From: Apricaphanius iberus
Taxonomy: Eukaryota > Chordata > Actinopteri > Cyprinodontiformes > Aphaniidae
NCBI GenBank assembly: GCA_028564705.1
Contig: JAPXFQ010001786.1
Coordinates: 682,001-746,000 of the forward strand
Length of the DNA stretch: 64,000 nucleotides
Direction of reading: 5' to 3'
The notes under the pieces are model-generated. The model had not been told where the DNA came from. It was given only the letters and a program-made list of their open reading frames with translations, and did no database searches. The position numbers and the translations under genes were made by a program. Numbering within the stretch: the first letter of the stretch is position 1; each line of letters opens with the position of its first letter. Below, piece by piece: positions 61,340 to 64,000 of the stretch.

Positions 61340-63008
61340 CCTGTCACCCCCACACAGCCTGGGGTTAAATTATTTTAGACCAACACGGAGCACTTCAGTC
61401 CTACAATGAACCTACGCGGTCTAAGCGCACACGATGGGTCAGAGCCTTGCGGCCGTTCGCTATCTTGCCCCTTGTAGATGGACACCCAAGATTCCTCTGT
61501 TACTAAACCGGTCTCTCTCTGCCCTTGTATGTAATAACTGTACCCCGATCTGACCTGCTCGAGTCGCAAAGTAATTCAGCCCCCTTTTTACCTGGGGCTT
61601 ACTTTTCTTAGGCCATACCCTTACCGAGTCGCAAGGTGATCCGATCCAACCACCCCTTTTTCTCTGGGGTTCACTACCCTTAAACGTGCTCTTCTGTCAC
61701 AGAAGTCAGACTCCCATATATATATATCTGCCTATATATATGAGTACAGAGTTCCAGCGCTACCTTGTTGGACACTGTAGGGATTTTGTATGGATTCGTG
61801 TCTCTGGGGCGCTAAGACAATATAATCCTCCCGGATAATTAATAGTCATATGGAGTCATACAATCATACCACAAACACGTAATGGACACATCATGCCCGA
61901 CTATACAGCCGATCTCCAACAGGGGAGCCCCTTCAACCCTTAACCTGGCAGCAGGCTAGTGTATTCCCCTCCCACAGTCACATTGTTTGGGGGTTATCTA
62001 CCTGAAACCAGCGCTAAGTTATATCAGGGACACCGCATGATCATTCTTTTAAAATGGCTGCCCCAATTTGACAGCTGCTCGAATATCAGAAGTAGTCTAC
62101 TCACGTGTTAAAGTGGTGTCTTGCATCCAACGCGTTCAAGATGCAAGTTAGATCGCTCCTCCGTCAACCTATTTTCCAGTCTGAAATTACCAGCTTCCTC
62201 CGAGCACTGTTACCAGACAGTTTACTGTCAATTGAAGCTTTTACTTGTCTACTTGGGTCCAGGCGCTCGTGTTCCAAATAGTGAAAACCCCTCTGAGGCT
62301 GGTCTTAAGCCTACTCCTCAGAAAAATATATAAACCTTATTTTAAATAACGACTTCAAGTCAAAAGACCAAAATTTGATTATTTAATCTCAAGCCCAAAA
62401 AGAATGACAAATTACAAGCAAATTAACAAAAGTAGTCACGCGTCACACAGTCAAAACAACACGAACCTCCTACAGCCTCCCATCCCATCTGCCGTCTCTC
62501 TCTCCTCAGAGTTTCAGCTGTAAATATACATCACTAAGATAATTAGGAGGACGTGTCTTATTTTTCTGCTGACATTTGCACAGACAGTTTCACAGAATCA
62601 GTCCATCAACATCAATCTTGTGGTTTCTTGTAGATGTTTGACTTTTTCTCCGAAATGATCTCTCTCGTCTCTGAAACAGTTACCTTTTGACCTGCCAACC
62701 GCATGCAGGCTTCTTGATGCAGGTGTTATTTCAAAGTGAGGTTTGTTATACATTTTCCACTAATTCAAAGATGGGTGACCTTTTGGCTGGAACATTATAA
62801 CTTTTCTCTGCACTAACAAATATACTTTGGTAAGCATAATTAAAGCCACATCCTTATCATACCATCTTCGTAGTTATTGCAAAATCTTTTTCCACAGTTC
62901 AGCATCTAGATTATTACAAAATCTTTTTCTAAGGCACATCAGTTAACATATTTTTTTTATGCAAGCACACTTAATTTTCAGAGTATATATTTCTGTTGCT
63001 TAAACACA
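61340..63008. repeat. Unclassified 1.7-kb repeat, uninterrupted copy C
   Basis: Homologous to parts A (42712-43616) and B (51108-51751) in the same order and orientation, and continuous here. Candidate ends are TGTCACCCCC near 61341 and AAACACA near 63008, which would give TG...CA ends of a long LTR, but no inverted end, polypurine tract or gene was seen. It contains paired TATATATA runs (61714-61742) and two similar internal segments around 'CTGCTCGAGTCGCAAAGTAA' and 'TTACCGAGTCGCAAGGTGAT' (a locally duplicated unit of about 75 bp, near 61550-61680). No open frame above 70 codons is convincing. Confidence 0.6.
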
Positions 63009-64000
63009 GCTCGTCATGATGATGTGTGGAATGTGTGCTGAGCCCATTCCAGCAATGGTATTTGAATTTCAAGTAAACATTGTGGAAAATAGCCAATCGC
63101 AATTCATTGCCACTCCAGGCTGACCACTTATGATTGACCAAAATGGTCCTCGATGCCAGCATTGATTACCTTTTGAAACACATTATAGTCTCTGTGATGG
63201 AGAAATGTATTATTATGATTCATCTGTTAGTATTATTAACACTGAGAGCAGAGGGTGTGAAGAACAGAAGAGCTGATGGGCCAAAAAACAGTTGTTGAGT
63301 TCACATGGGAATCGAGGTTAGAGAATACCTCATTGCCTGAGAAAATTGATTCTTCTTATATACTTAATTTTGAGAGTTTCACTTATTCCCAGCTAAAGAG
63401 CCAGGTGCTTTGATCCTGAGAAAATTCCCACCCTGACAGAATAATTTTGTCTTCAGAAGTCATAGAGGCAAGGTTGCTGAACATTATAAATACTTATTTT
63501 CATTTGAGCTGGGACGAGGCAGCATTCAGCATTCACTGTGATCTGTACCTCCGGGTCCTGTGACGGGCCCGCCCTGACATAGCCGGTTTCCGGCGGAGCC
63601 CGTGGGCTCGTCCCTGCTGGTGCGGTTTCTTTTCTTTTCTTTTCTTCCTTTCTTCCTTCTTGTCTCGGTTTCGTGTCCATGACTTCAGGAAATTGAACCC
63701 TCAGTAATCACTAATAAAGATTTTTTAATACATATACATCAAGTGGAGTATTGTAGCAAAGCTGTAATACTCTGCTTGGGAAAGTAAATCTGTTGGGTTT
63801 TTACTTGGTACTCAGAAAACAATTCTGAGTGACAAACTGCTAGACAGGACACGTTAAAAAAATAAAAATAAAAAATAAAAAAAGATGCACTCTGCAACTT
63901 TTATACATTAAAAATGTGTGTTTTTGAAACGTTTTGGCGCCACTCCAGAATTTACTATGTTCACCTTTGGAGCTAACATTACACACCAACGTTACACGCT
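63009..64000. other. No gene recognised; pyrimidine and A-rich simple repeats
   Basis: Anonymous DNA. A TTTTC/TTCC-rich tract lies at 63627-63662 after a short GC-rich patch (63540-63615), and an AAAAT-rich tract at 63857-63885. Confidence 0.5.
63627..63662 (+). repeat. Pyrimidine-rich simple repeat (TTTTC)n/(TTCC)n
   Basis: CTTTTCTTTTCTTTTCTTCC followed by TTTCTTCCTTCTTG. Confidence 0.85.

Noticed and set aside
62121..62333. 70-codon frame within the unclassified 1.7-kb repeat
   Set aside because: The corresponding stretch in part A (43400-43610) is not open in the same frame, so coding is unlikely.

Overview
This window looks like transposon-rich DNA from the nuclear genome of a teleost (ray-finned) fish. 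The evidence is the mixture of repeat families typical of teleosts: L2/Maui-like LINEs with short tandem-repeat tails, L1/Tx1-like LINEs, a Rex3-like RTE element, Rex1/CR1-like fragments, a Tc1 transposon, hAT, piggyBac, PIF/Harbinger and THAP/DDE_4 remnants, an Ngaro-type tyrosine-recombinase retroelement, Ty3 and retroviral gag/pol fragments, and a tRNA-derived SINE. I found no convincing host protein-coding exon. Nearly every long reading frame is a piece of a mobile element and most are broken by stops or frameshifts.

Layout. 0-5.4 kb: LINE endonuclease and RT fragments and a candidate solo LTR. 5.5-10.5 kb: an L1/Tx1 3' end with its target-site duplication, then a long reverse-strand L2-like LINE (copy 1) split by a TTAA-flanked piggyBac-like element. 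10.5-13 kb: the 3' part of an LTR retroelement and two LINE fragments. 13.5-16.7 kb: a THAP/DDE_4 transposase fossil converging on a YqaJ-associated (ISL2EU-type) reading frame, followed by a cluster of palindromes. 17-20.8 kb: L2-like fragments and a retroelement gag start. 20.9-24.1 kb: an Ngaro-like element with terminal direct repeats, itself invaded by a Harbinger-like element. 24.1-26.2 kb: fragments of two LINE clades. 26.2-30.9 kb: mostly anonymous, with a MITE, a SINE and a hAT element carrying an 8-bp duplication. 31-32.6 kb: a whole but dead Tc1. 32.6-39.4 kb: two head-to-head L1/Tx1 elements, one holding a 1.6-kb solo-LTR-like insert in a TA microsatellite. 39.4-41.3 kb: Rex3-like.

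42.7-51.75 kb is the most layered part. A 1.7-kb repeat of unknown class is split by a LINE that is itself split by hAT, retroviral gag and Ty3 gag-pol remnants. An uninterrupted copy of the outer repeat lies at 61.3-63.0 kb. 52-58.5 kb: an L2 tail fragment, a solo LTR, a Rex1-like fragment and a second, forward copy of the L2-like LINE (copy 2). Copy 2 serves as an empty-site reference for the piggyBac insertion in copy 1. 59.5-61.2 kb: another L1/Tx1 fragment.

The sequence does not show genes acting together as a pathway. It shows successive insertions whose relative order can be read from nesting, target-site duplications and comparison of copies. I did not find a clearly new biological system. 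The best candidates for follow-up are the unclassified 1.7-kb repeat family, the histone-type RNA stem-loop inside the Harbinger-like element, the ISL2EU-like two-gene fossil with its palindrome cluster, and the nested stack itself. All family names come from remembered motifs and similarity, not from a database search.
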